Source: Reticulitermes speratus (Eukaryota; Arthropoda; Insecta; Blattodea; Rhinotermitidae). From it: a DNA stretch of 64,000 nucleotides. The stretch covers positions 3,342,719-3,406,718 of the forward strand of contig JAJKFL010000012.1 of NCBI GenBank assembly GCA_021186555.1, in the 5' to 3' direction. The notes under the pieces were generated by a model. It saw only the letters and a list, made by a program, of their open reading frames with translations, was not told the DNA's origin and made no database searches. Shown here in pieces: positions 1 through 10,508 of this stretch. A program made the position numbers and the translations under genes. Within the stretch, counting starts at the first letter, position 1. Each line of letters opens with the position of its first letter.

Positions 1-105
1 CCAACTTCATTTCCCTCTTCCCTTCCTCATTCATTGGTCCATTGAATGCGATCACCTTACTACAATTCACTGTGGTGATATAAAAGAACAGTTGGCATTA
101 CTGAC

Positions 106-986
106 CTGCCAGCCCTGTGTCCATAAAGCCAGCTCCCCTTTCAAAAGCGGCCTCCACTATCCCAGCAGCAGAGGCGATACTGCCTCGCGGACTTCTGCCT
201 CCTCCTCCGTCAGGTACCAGACTTCCCCTTGGACTCCGGTTGAAGGTTTCCGGAATCAAACTGTTTCTCGAACTCCTGGCCGAGTCCGGTACCAAACTGC
301 TCCTTGGACTCCTGTTACAGTCTGGCACCAAGCTGTTTCTTGGACTCCGACTTGAATCAGGAACCAAACTGTTTCTTGGACTTCGATTTGGATCGGGGAC
401 TAAACTGTTTCTTGGACTTCGACTTGGATCGGGGACCAAACTATTTCTGGGGCTTCTATTTTGATCGGGTACTAAACTATTTCTAGGGCTTCGATTTAGC
501 TCGGGGACTAAACTATTTCTAGGGCTTCTATTTGGATCGGGTACCAAACTACTCCTAGGACTTCGATTTTGATCGGGTATCAAACTGTTTCTGGGACTAC
601 GATTTGGATCGGGTACCAAACTATTCCTCGGACTTCGATTGTATTCCGGTACCAGACTACTCCTGGGACTTGTCCTTGGCGTTTCCGGAACCAAGCTACT
701 TCTGGGACTCCGGTTTGTGTCCGGCATAATATCGCCTCCGATGCTGCCGCGCGGGCTTCTGTTCGGAGTGATGCTCCCGTCCTCGGGGCCCCCTGTAGGA
801 CTCCGGTTGTCCAAGGCCCCCACCGCCACACTCGCCCGACGACCGCTCACGCTCGTGTTAGTAATGCCTCTGGTGGAGCGAGACGGAAGTGTACCCCTTT
901 GCGGAGAGTTTGTTGAACTGCTTCCAGCACTGCGGGACGCTCTGCGTCTGCGCGATGAGGCTTGTCCGGTGGAGCATTGTTGCGGT
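106..986 (-). CDS. Probable internal coding exon: Ser/Arg-rich protein with about 15 12-residue repeats
   Basis: An open minus-strand frame runs from an in-frame stop at 1010-1012 to a good 5' splice site (GCAG then GTCAGT, GT at 105-104), so the exon probably ends at 106. The 3' acceptor is less certain: I place it after TTAG at 988-987. The N-terminal third is Ser/Arg rich. It is followed by about 15 imperfect repeats of 12 residues, core RSPRNSLVPD, with changes such as RSSLVPE and RGSIAS. The last part is less repetitive (AAFERGAGFMDTG). Each repeat carries an SPR site and a basic Ser site, as in disordered, phosphorylated linkers. Most repeat differences keep the frame and the core, which argues for selection rather than a random array. 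The frame has no good ATG (the first in-frame candidate is GTG), so this is not a first exon. I do not firmly recognise the gene; the repeat reminds me of the long repeat region of insect Stum-like proteins, but that is a weak recollection. Confidence 0.65.
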
Positions 987-1024
987 CTAAGCACAGTCCG
1001 CAGCCACAGTCATACTTTCACCTG
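987..1024 (-). promoter_or_regulatory. Splice-site region upstream of the repeat exon
   Basis: On the minus strand this stretch holds two possible acceptor AGs: TTTTCAG ending at 1022 and TGCTTAG ending at 987. Starting the exon at 1021 meets stops in all three frames (TGA at 1020-1018, TGA at 1012-1010, TAG at 989-987), so only the second fits a coding exon. The CAG followed by GTGAAAGT at 1021 also resembles a donor. Confidence 0.35.
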
Positions 1025-2064
1025 AAAACAAAACAAGCATTAAAGGTATTCGGTGCAGACGTGGTAGAGTTCAGAGTATGCAATAGCGTGTTTCAATTAG
1101 GAACTAATTAAATAGTCAACACAGCAAAGCCCTCTTAAAAGGCTAAACAGTCGCTCAGCTAGTCAAAATCCCCCCCCCCCCCATTTTTTTTGAGAAACGT
1201 ATGTTCATTACCGTGTTCACAACAGTTGGCCGCTAGTCTCTATCGTGACCCAAATTAATCCAACAACACCCTCCTGCCATTTTAACATCCATTTTAACAT
1301 TATCCCCCAGTCTACAGCTACACGTAGATCTTCTGATATTCTCACCAAAATTCTACATGCATTTGTTATCTATATCGTCTGTGATACACGTCCTAGCAAT
1401 CCCACCTTCCTTAATAGGTATGTGATCATCCCAGTAACATTTAACGAAAGTTACAGATTACGAAGCGCCTACTTATAATTTTATCCATCCTGACGTCACT
1501 TCCTCTTACTTAGACCTAAACATTCCATCAGCACCTTTCAGTCGATGTTTTTGTCTAAATGTGAAAGACCAGACCTCACATCCACCGCAGCACATAAAAT
1601 TTAAAATATTCCTATTACGACAGAACGTATTTCACATGCAGAAACTGTGTAAATAATTACGCTCTGATGATAATTCATGTATACGGAATGGTTCTGCTGG
1701 GATTCGAACCCAGACGTACAGCTCACGGTTCACTGGGCTCAGCTGTGTATCATGTCCGGAAATAAACCGGACTATATCAGCCGTGTTACATGATGCTGCT
1801 GTATGCAAACAGAAATGTGTTGCAAAACCTCACTGCAGTTGAGCACTCAAAGAGCAGCAAATGGATCGCAGATTACGTTATCAGATTTCGCTACCACGCA
1901 GTCAGTAACCAATCAACCTCCATAAATTAATTCTATAAGCAGCCTCTAGTCTGTTTCTCTGAATCTAGAACATGTTCCATGTTCCTGCCACAGTGACGAC
2001 ACTGGTTTAATAACAGTAACTACGAAGGCCTATCACAAATCAAGATAAATGAAACAACACACCA
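1025..2064. other. Non-coding, probable intron or flank
   Basis: No supported gene. It holds a C-homopolymer at about 1170-1182 followed by a T-run, and one tRNA-like fragment listed separately. The short open frame near 1,245-1,478 has no repeat, splice or family support. Confidence 0.5.
1685..1765 (-). other. tRNA-like fragment, likely a SINE head remnant
   Basis: On the minus strand a perfect T-arm is present: CTGGG, TTCGAAT, CCCAG (within about 1695-1711), including the RNA polymerase III B box GGTTCGAATCC. It is followed by CAGAACC. The upstream half does not fold into matching acceptor and D arms, so this is a decayed tRNA-derived repeat rather than a working tRNA gene. Confidence 0.4.
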
Positions 2065-2077
2065 AGGATTTAGGTCT

Positions 2078-2336
2078 TTTTTTTTCAATGGCACAACAGC
2101 CCCTTGGGGGCCTAGGCCGCCTCATTTTTCGAGGCTTCACGATCACACTCAGACACACCACACTCGGTAGGACTCCTCCGGACGAGTGACCAGCTCGTCG
2201 CAGAGACCTCTACCTGACAACACACAACACTCACAAGAGACAGACATCTATGCCCTAGGCGGGATTCGAACCCACGATCCCAGCAAGCAAGCGACCGTAG
2301 ACCCACGCCTTGGACCGCGCGGCCACTGGGATCGGC
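2078..2336 (-). mobile_element. SINE-A, tRNA-derived, poly-A tailed, full length
   Basis: Minus-strand SINE of about 259 bp. The head (right end) has an A-box-like GTGGCCGCGCGG and a perfect B box (GGTTCGAATCC, seen here as GGATTCGAACC near 2262). The tail is the T-run at about 2078-2085. A perfect 13-bp target-site duplication, AGGATTTAGGTCT, flanks it at 2065-2077 and 2337-2349. This is the best-defined member of the family here; other copies are at 13395, 15992, 30233 and 32827. Confidence 0.85.
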
Positions 2337-2349
2337 AGGATTTAGGTCT

Positions 2350-2888
2350 GCTGGTTTGTAAAAATGCGCCATTGGATGAGTGGTTCCCGACGTTTCGAAG
2401 TAACGTATTGCCTTCGGAACGTCGGCAGCCAATCACTAATTTTACATGAAGTAAGCTGCGATCTGTCGGAGACTGAATTAAAGCAGAATCAAACGAATGT
2501 CGCCTAACCGAAGTTTCGAAACTAATCACGAAGCACCGAGATACGTTCCTGCTTACCTGGCCTTAACTCTGAGGCAAGATACAGCAATACATGTGAAAGA
2601 CGGAAGACCAGTAACGCAAGTTCTCCTACTTTATGAGAGCGTTACTGCCGACAGACAGACAGACATATCGTGTCATCGATGATCACAATTTCCGACACGA
2701 ACTTAAGTATAGCTTAAATACGTAATGCCAAATTTAGTAAGAATCCACTGAGTAGTGTACGGCAGAACACATCTGGACAGACAGGCCCATCAACTTACCC
2801 TTGCTCTTTCGGCAAATAAATGTCTAGGGCTTGTCCTATCGTTATTATCGCCGGCAATTGGTTACGGACAGGAGCAGAAGATGCTAAG
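2350..2888. other. No gene seen
   Basis: Unique-looking sequence. It contains an ACGTTTCGAAG stretch at 2390-2400 and GGAACG soon after, faintly like the arms of the palindromic elements described elsewhere, but too short to call. Confidence 0.4.
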
Positions 2889-3012
2889 AGTGGAAGATAT
2901 TTCACACTGTTGACACCGTGCATCTTCGTCATATTAAATTAAGTTACAGACCAACTGATGCACACTAGAACCACTTTTTAAGTAGCTTTATTATTAAAAT
3001 TGTTAATATTTA

Positions 3013-3052
3013 CCCCAACACGTGTTTCGATCCTAGGATCATCGTCAGGGGG
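3013..3052 (-). ncRNA. Minimal type I hammerhead-like motif, left arm
   Basis: This mirrors the right-arm motif on the other strand: CCCC (3052-3049), CUGACGA (3048-3042), extra U, GAUC-CUAG-GAUC stem II, GAAAC (3028-3024), ACGU, then GUU (3019-3017) before GGGG (3016-3013). GUU is also an allowed cleavage triplet. Both strands of the element would therefore carry one copy in their 3' half. Confidence 0.5.
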
Positions 3053-3189
3053 TTTTTTGCTAAAAGCTACAGTCACTTCAAACACATGATTTTAAATATT
3101 CTATCGGCACTTTAAAACTTATATATTAAAGTGCCGATAGAATATTTAAAATCATGTGTTTGAAGTGACTGTAGCTTTTAGCAAAAAAA

Positions 3190-3229
3190 CCCCCTGACGA
3201 TGATCCTAGGATCGAAACACGTGTAGGGG
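3190..3229 (+). ncRNA. Minimal type I hammerhead-like motif, right arm
   Basis: Parts in order: CCCC (3190-3193, stem I), CUGACGA (3194-3200), one extra U (3201), GAUC CUAG GAUC hairpin (3202-3213, stem II), GAAAC (3214-3218), ACGU (3219-3222), GUA (3223-3225), GGGG (3226-3229, stem I partner). This is the known order of a hammerhead with a one- to two-pair stem III; cleavage would fall after 3225. The extra U after CUGACGA is not in the standard core; one natural hammerhead, that of chrysanthemum chlorotic mottle viroid, is known to tolerate an extra base there. Activity is not shown. Confidence 0.5.
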
Positions 3230-3320
3230 TACAATTTTAACAATTTTAATAATAAAGCTACTTAAAAAGTGGTTTTAGTGTGCATCAGTTGGTCTGTAAC
3301 TTAATTTAAGTGGAAGATAT

Positions 3321-3700
3321 GTTAGTGCCCACTTTCGCCGAAGGATCAGCGCCACGTATAGCTGGCTCATTGCTACTCTGTGACGCACCTAAGCTGATTC
3401 AGTGCAAATATGGATGCCTCTCTGTAACTTATCAGGCTACTGAGAAGTTTTACGGAAGACGTTCGTTTCCAACAAGTTACCTTCAAAATTTCAAAGAATC
3501 TTATGGACAAATACACTCTGTTATTGTTGGGGACATCTTAATGGCAATTTGTACTACAGATGTTTCCACTTACAACCGGCCCGTCTGCACGGCGAAATCA
3601 AGAAAGGATTTTGTTTCGTTTAGTTTTTGGTAGACTAAATGAACACTCTTACAGAAGATGTTGCAAATGAGATCCTTGTGAATCAGTACATTATTGTGCG
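3321..3700 (+). other. Unassigned; 107-codon frame of unknown meaning
   Basis: A frame from 3310 to 3633 starts inside the flanking duplication and has no recognisable domain. The stretch around 3562-3600 (TTCCACTTACAACCGGCCC) is repeated in inverted, diverged form at 4350-4385, beside the transposase relic, so these may be the ends of one dead transposon of about 840 bp. Confidence 0.3.
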
Positions 3701-4111
3701 CGTGTTATCATGTTCAGTACGCCTTACGTGTTATCATGTTCAGGTACGCCTTACGTGTTATCATGTTCAGGTACGCCTTACGTGTTATCATGTTCAGGTA
3801 CACCTTACGTGTTATAATGTTCAGGTACACCTTACGTGTTATCATGTTCAGTACGCTACGTGTTATCTTTCAGGTACGCCTACGTGTTATCATTTCAGGT
3901 ACCCCTAGTGTTTATGTTCAGGTACACCTTACGTGTTATCATGTTCAGGTACACCTACGTGTTATCATTCAGGTACTTACGTGTTATCATGTTCAGTACG
4001 CCTTACGGTTAATGTTTAGTACACCTTACGTGTTATCATGTTCAGGTACATCTTACGTGTTATAATGTTCAGGTACGCCTTACGTGTTATCATGTTCAGG
4101 TACGCCTTACG
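3701..4111. repeat. Minisatellite, about 27-bp unit, about 15 copies
   Basis: Units contain CGTGTTATCATGTTCAG followed by GTACGCC or GTACACC and TTA. The middle (3850-4020) has many one- to three-base deletions, so unit length drifts. It sits between the inverted TTCCACTTA segments of the possible dead transposon. Confidence 0.9.
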
Positions 4112-4119
4112 CAAAACGG

Positions 4120-4392
4120 CGACTTAAGATAGTCTCAGTAGAGCTTCGAATGTTCTTTCTCAGTTTATCTAAAGTGTAAGGATTTGATTCGTAAATTTTG
4201 CCCTCAAGTACCCCCACAAATGAAAATCACACGTTGGCAAATCCGGAGAACATGGAGGCCACAAACCTTTGCTGACAGTTCGTTCGTCTGTGAAAGCATC
4301 ACGAACTCGGGCCACTGAACCGCGAGACATACAAAGTCGTGTCGTGCCGTGTAAGAGGGCCGATTATAAGTGGAACATCCTGTACAATACAA
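4120..4392 (-). pseudogene. Decayed mariner-like (DDE) transposase, C-terminal part
   Basis: The minus-strand frame around 4345-4190 reads ARVRDAFTDERTVSKG, then GLWPPCSPDL, then CDFHLWGYLRAKF. This is the familiar WPPRSPDL...CDFxLWG block around the second catalytic Asp of Tc1/mariner-type DDE transposases. A stop follows soon after (reading ILTL then stop). No N-terminal domain or first catalytic Asp is visible, and the 35-bp array starts directly at the upstream end. It is clearly dead. Confidence 0.65.
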
Positions 4393-4398
4393 GCCTTC

Positions 4399-6708
4399 TT
4401 AATGACAGTTATGGGCACACATCTACTGGCACATTAATGACAGTTATGGGCACACATCTACTGGTACATTAATGACAGTTATGGGCACACATCTACTGGC
4501 ACATTAATGACAGTAATGGGCACACATCTACTGGCACATTAATGACAGTTATGGGCACACATCTACTGGTACATTAATGACAGTTATGGGCACACATCTA
4601 CTGGCACATTATGACGTATGGGCACAATCTACTGGTACATTAATGACAGTTTGGCACAACATTATACTGGCAACATTTAATGACAGTTATGGGCACACAT
4701 CTACTGGACATTAATGACAGTTATGGGCACACATCTACTGGTACATTAATGACAGTTATGGGCACACATCTACTGGTCACATTAATGACAGTTATGGGCA
4801 CACATCTACTGGTACATTAATGACAGTTATGGGCACACATCTACTGGTACATTAATGACAGTTATGGGCACACATCTACTGGTACATTAATGACAGTTAT
4901 GGGCACACATCTACTGGTACATTAATGACAGTTATGGGCACACATCTACTGGTACATTAATGACAGTTATGGGCACACATCTACTGGTACATTAATGACA
5001 GTTATGGGCACACATCTACTGGTACATTAATGACAGTTATGGGCACACATCTACTGGTACATTAATGACAGTTATGGGCACACATCTACTGGCACATTAA
5101 TGACAGTTATGGGCACACATCTACTGGCACATTAATGACAGTTATGGGCACACATCTACTGGCACATTAATGACAGTTATGGGCACACATCTACTGGTAC
5201 ATTAATGACAGTTATGGGCACACATCTACTGGTACATTAATGACAGTTATGGGCACACATCTACTGGTACATTAATGACAGTTATGGGCACACATCTACT
5301 GGTACATTAATGACAGTTATGGGCACACATCTACTGGTACATTAATGACAGTTATGGGCACACATCTACTGGTACATTAATGACAGTTATGGGCACACAT
5401 CTACTGGTACATTAATGACAGTTATGGGCACACATCTACTGGCACATTAATGACAGTTATGGGCACACATCTACTGGCACATTAATGACAGTTATGGGCA
5501 CACATCTACTGGCACATTAATGACAGTTATGGGCACACATCTACTGGCACATTAATGACAGTTAATGGGCACACATCTACTGGCACATTAATGACAGTTA
5601 TGGGCACACATCTACTGGACATTAATGACAGTTATGGGCACACATCTACTGGCACATTAATGACAGTAATGGGCACACATCTACTGGCACATTAATGACA
5701 GTTATGGGCACACATCTACTGGTACATTAATGACAGTTATGGGCACACATCTACTGGCACATTAATGACAGTTATGGGCACACATCTACTGGTACATTAA
5801 TGACAGTTATGGGCACACATCTACTGGCACATTAATGACAGTTATGGGCACACATCTACTGGACATTAATGACAGTTATGGGCACACATCTACTGGTACA
5901 TTAATGACAGTTATGGGCACACATCTACTGGTACATTAATGACAGTTATGGGCACACATCTACTGGTACATTAATGACAGTTATGGGCACACATCTACTG
6001 GTACATTAATGACAGTTATGGGCACACATCTACTGGTACATTAATGACAGTTATGGGCACACATCTACTGGTACATTAATGACAGTTATGGGCACACATC
6101 TACTGGTACATTAATGACAGTTATGGGCACACATCTACTGGTACATTAATGACAGTTATGGGCACACATCTACTGGTACATTAATGACAGTTATGGGCAC
6201 ACATCTACTGGTACATTAATGACAGTTATGGGCACACATCTACTGGTCACATTAATGACAGTTATGGCACACATCTACTGGACATTAATGACAGTTATGG
6301 GCACACATCTACTGGTACATTAATGACAGTTATGGGCACACATCTACTGGTACATTAATGACAGTTATGGGCACACATCTACTGGTACATTAATGACAGT
6401 TATGGACACACATCTACTGGTACATTAATGACAGATATGGGCACACATCTACTGGTACATTAATGACAGTTATGGGCACACATCTACTGGTACATTAATG
6501 ACAGTTATGGGCACACATCTACTGGCACATTAATGACAGTTATGGGCACACATCTACTGGTACATTAATGACAGTTATGGGCACACATCTACTGGCACAT
6601 TAATGACAGTTATGAGCACACATCTACTGGCACATTAATGACAGTTATGGGCACACATCTACTGGTACATTAATGACAGTTATGGGCACACATCTACTGG
6701 CACATTAA
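4399..6708. repeat. Minisatellite, 35-bp unit, about 66 copies
   Basis: Units carry ACATTAATGACAGTTATGGG, then CACACATCTACTGG and C or T. Most copies differ only at the single C/T site, in runs, as expected from recent unequal exchange. Copies at 4605-4690 and 6245-6290 have clusters of single-base losses. There is no meaningful coding frame (unit not divisible by three). Confidence 0.95.
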
Positions 6709-8572
6709 AAATATCCGTGTCACTGGTATCTCGCTCTACTGCAAACAAATTCAGTTACAAACAGTTATAGAGTTAAAGCTTATGTAGCCTATTTGTCGCA
6801 ATATCTCATAAAATACGAAACAAATGACTACTTATCTTCTCAGGCTGCAAGAACTTGTTCATATATTTTACTGTCCCCCCCCCCTGCGCTTCGCGATTCT
6901 CAGTGCTAACTTCCACTTGAAAACAGAATTTCTGCATTTCTAATTTAGAACGCATAATTCAATCCTTTCAAGAATATTCTGCCTGAGGCGATCACCTTTC
7001 AAAGAGATTACAGTATTGTAATACTAAAGCTCTTCCGCCAGATGGCTCTCATATTCGTTATTTCGATGAAGCGGAAACAGCGAGCTGATTCAGGAATCTC
7101 ATCACTCAACGCTGTTTTGTCACGATATCTTTCACAGTCTTGGAGCTGTTAATCGCATTGGCATTTGTTTATACTGCTCAAATGGCTTCCAGAGATACTA
7201 GGCTCATTATTTGGACTGAACAAAATGGACAACAATGTCAATACGTACGTTTATACAAATATTACATTACACGTTTAATGTACTGTAGTTATCTTAAAAT
7301 CGTGTTATACAAAAGACATGGAAAGAAATTACGAATACACTGGAAGACTGTGCCCAGTGTTGTCCCAAATAAGGACAACTGGTTTAGATGGAACTATACT
7401 GTCATCTGCTAGAACGAGGGCCATCTTGTGAACCAACAGAATGACCACGGCCTGTCTTACCACTAATTCTAACCCACAAAACGGCAAATATACGACGATG
7501 AACGTTAACATAAAAAGCGGGTGCAACTTGTAATGTCTGCCAGTTTTAGAGACGCCACTTCCCACAGAACACAAGTATGCATCAACTGATCCATCCCTGA
7601 ACACAACTCAGCTACACAAGACATCGGTCAGTCCTCTATGCACATTACTTTACACATTCAAAATAAAATACTCCATCCAAGACAACTGGTAATTGTTACC
7701 TTGCCAAATTTCACACTGTCGGCTAAAATACTTCCCTAGTTCTCACCCACACGAAATCAGAGCACTGACTTATAGGCACAACATTTGACATTTTCACGTC
7801 AATAAGCATTCAGTGAATAACACGGACTACAAGAAACACAGGTCAAGACAACAAGATGTCGACGGAACTGATTGAAGGCTTTTAATGGCGGACTGTGGTG
7901 CTTGCGCTGCTAAACCTCAGAATTGGAATAGCACTCGATTGGATTTGTGCTCCAAAAACGAACACAAAACACAGCACCTGGCGACACTTGTTATTACACG
8001 TTTTCTCCAAATTCTACCCTGAAGATGGAGACATCAGTTTCCTCGGAAACGCTTGTGACTACGGGTAAAATATTCCTACATGGCGTCACCTCTATATTTA
8101 CGCCCACTTCGTTGTGAATTTCCTAAACACATGAAGGTAAATACGGACAGTCATCACAGCAAAGTTCTTACGTCATTAGCCTGTAAACGATCTCTCATTA
8201 GCAACATCGCTGATGGCCAAACCATACTTCCGGTCCAGCTATAGGAAGTACCTCCGGAGTGGAGCTGTCCTAATCAACGTGAAGAAGTCGCTGTAGGATG
8301 GTAGGTCACTCAGTTAATGAGGACCCTGAGATGCAGGCAAGCCAAGCAAACATCGTTAACTGCTTGTTCCACGCTCTGTCTTGGTCACCTCACACACCCA
8401 CAGCAAAGCTGCGACTTAGGGGCTCGAACTTCGTACTAACACCGTCCTGCAGCTGACACAACATACATGAGTATCATTGAAACACTGTCCAGCTTCGTAG
8501 CTCCTTTCAAACGCAAAGTTCGGAAACTGGATCCGTTCCCTTCAACAAGTATAAAGTTTCCTAAATCGTCGG
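6709..8572. other. No gene or repeat family recognised
   Basis: Mostly AT-rich unique sequence with a C-run near 6873-6882. Frames of 90-91 codons on opposite strands at 7140-7412 and 7329-7604 overlap each other and have no domain or family match that I can see. This is probably intergenic or intronic DNA. Confidence 0.45.
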
Positions 8573-8737
8573 GCCTGTCAGCAAGAGCCAGCCTGTCAGC
8601 AAGAGCAGCCTGTCAGCAAGCCAGCCTGTCAGCAAGAGCAGCCTGTCAGCAAGAGCCAGCCTGTTCAGCAAGAGCCAGCCTAGTCCAGCAAGAGCCAGCC
8701 TTGTCAGCAAGACCTGAGTCCAGAGCCAGCTGTCACA
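8573..8737. repeat. Short minisatellite, 18-bp unit, about 9 copies
   Basis: Imperfect repeats of CCTGTCAGCAAGAGCCAG with one-base gains and losses. The unit is divisible by three and creates a Ser/Ala/Arg-rich frame at 8467-8898 that I judge accidental. Confidence 0.85.
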
Positions 8738-9775
8738 AGCACGTCAGTGAGATACAAACAAAGTCGTTAAATAAACACACAAATTATAAATTAATAAATA
8801 AGGAAAGAAGAAAATTAAAAGAAATTAATAAAGCGATTTCCCACTTCCAAAAGCTTCACAGTTTCACGCTTGACGCGTTCAACAACGACAGACACTGATG
8901 TTGGCATGTTTCCGTAGTTTCGGCCTGCCGCCATATTCGTACTGACACACTGTTGCACAGTAATTTGTGTTTGATGGCGGACAGTCACCTGAGGGCCGTT
9001 TGTGCAGACAGGAAATCATAACGAAACAGAGGAGGGAGAGAAAATTAAAATGAAACAAGAAACGTGGGTTTAAAGAAGACAAAGACAAGCGCAAATGAAG
9101 GCAAAATATGCGACAGAATATTAGAAAGGGCATGGGAAGGAAAGAGTAGGAGGTAAGGGAGAAAAGAAAAAGTGGAAAATTGAATGGAATATAAGAGGGA
9201 CGGGAGTAATAATATAGTTGAGAGATAAAGGAAGAAGATGGAAAAAGAAAATAACACAAGGACAATTAAGTGTACCGAAAGGGGCAAACAACAGAAGAGG
9301 AACGAGTGTTGAGAGAGCACATGACAGCAGTAAAAGCACCACACACGAACAGCAGTACCACGACACTGCCGGCGGACAGCAGGTATTCAGCGGACCCTGC
9401 AGTAGCTAGCGGTCACTGGGCGGGCACGACGACGTAAGTACGCCACTGTGTTCAGTTCGGAGACGTGCAAATGGAACAGCATCGGACTGCCTGCCTGCCG
9501 TCAGCAGTGTGCAATTGTCTTACACTGCTAAGTCGTCTAAACCTCCCCCCGGCCACCCGCATCTTCTGAGCGGCCGACTTAACGAACTGGTTAGAAGTGT
9601 GTCACTTCCGGATATACCTGTCACGTCCCTTACCAAGATTCACGCTCTCCGAGTCCTACAGCTCGTACTTGCTGCCAGGTCAATTCTCGGAGGGACAAAA
9701 TGGTACAGAATGTTACGACTTTAAACGTTTGTTTATATCAGCAGCTGCAGCGGCCAAGCAGCAACATGCCACAGT
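8738..9775. other. Purine-rich stretch and GC-richer patch, no gene assigned
   Basis: From 9020 to 9310 the plus strand is strongly purine-rich (runs of GGGAGAGAAAA, GAAAGGGGCA and the like). From 9360 to 9620 composition is more GC-rich, with GACGACGTAAGTACG near 9428 that resembles a 5' splice donor. This could be part of an untranslated exon or promoter, but no frame supports a protein. Confidence 0.3.
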
Positions 9776-10490
9776 CACATTCGTGAACACAGCAATTTTT
9801 ACCGTAGTCACGTTTATAAATAAAGCACTGTTTACAGCAGTCACGTTTATAAATAATCACTGTTTGTCGCGTTTATAAACAAAGCACTTTTTACAGAAGT
9901 CACGTTTATAAACAAAGCACTGTTTACAGCAATCACGTTTATAAATAATCACTGTTTGTCACGTTTATAAACAAAGCACTGTTTATAACAGTCACGTTTA
10001 TAAACAAAGCACTTTCTACAGAAGTCACGTTTATAAACAAAGCATTGTTTACAGCAGTCACGTTTATAAACAAAGCGCTGTTTACAGCAATCACGTTTAT
10101 AAATAATCACTGTTTGTCACGTTTATAAACAAAGCACTGTTTATAACAGTCACGTTTATAAACAAAGCATTGTTTACAGCAGTCACGTTTATAAACAAAG
10201 CACTGTTTACAGCAATCACGTTTATAAATAATCACTGTTTGTCACGTTTATAAACAAAACACTGTTTATAACAGTCACGTTTATAAACAAAGCACTTTTA
10301 CAGAAGTCACGTTTATAAACAAAGCATTGTTTACAGCAGTCACGTTTATAAACAAAGCGCTGTTTACAGCAGTCACGTTTATAAACAAAGTACTGTTTAT
10401 AAACAAAGCACTGTTTACAGAAGTCACGTTTATAAATGGGCACTGTTTACAGCAATCACGTTTTTAAACAAAACACAGTTTACCACTGTC
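9776..10490. repeat. Minisatellite, 33-bp unit with 28-bp variants, about 22 copies
   Basis: Units contain the perfect palindrome GTTTATAAAC, then AAAGCACTGTTTACAGCAGT. A shorter variant (ATAAATAATCACTGTTTGTC) recurs every few units, giving a loose higher-order order. The first unit at 9776 is diverged (CACATTCGTGAACAC), as is typical of an array edge. Confidence 0.9.
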
Positions 10491-10508
10491 GTAACTATCC
10501 GAACCGCT

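Larger units (their letters stand above)
2901..3309. mobile_element. Palindromic (foldback) element carrying two hammerhead-like motifs
   Basis: Two arms of about 180 bp are near-perfect inverted repeats around a centre near 3122; the right arm reads back the left from the ACAGACCAACTGATG region outward. The duplication AGTGGAAGATAT (2889-2900 and 3309-3320, last 11 bases certain) flanks it. Such length suits target-primed retroposition better than a cut-and-paste MITE. A second copy at 50242-50738 begins with the same GTTGACACCGTGCATC and ends with TAACTTAATTTAA. Each arm has a hammerhead-like motif, on + at 3190-3229 and on - at 3013-3052. No coding frame is present, so it must be non-autonomous. 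Confidence 0.75.

Noticed and set aside
117-1025. Plus-strand frames of 115-128 codons opposite the repeat exon
   Set aside because: They are shadows of the minus-strand Ser/Pro/Arg repeats; the minus frame has better continuity and a good splice donor.
1685-1765. Functional tRNA gene
   Set aside because: Only the T-arm is good; acceptor, D and anticodon arms do not form.
3310-3633. 107-codon gene after the palindromic element
   Set aside because: The start lies in the element's flanking duplication, and part of the frame may be a transposon end.
4399-6708. Possible CRISPR array (regular repeats)
   Set aside because: There are no unique spacers: the whole unit repeats. The setting is an insect genome.
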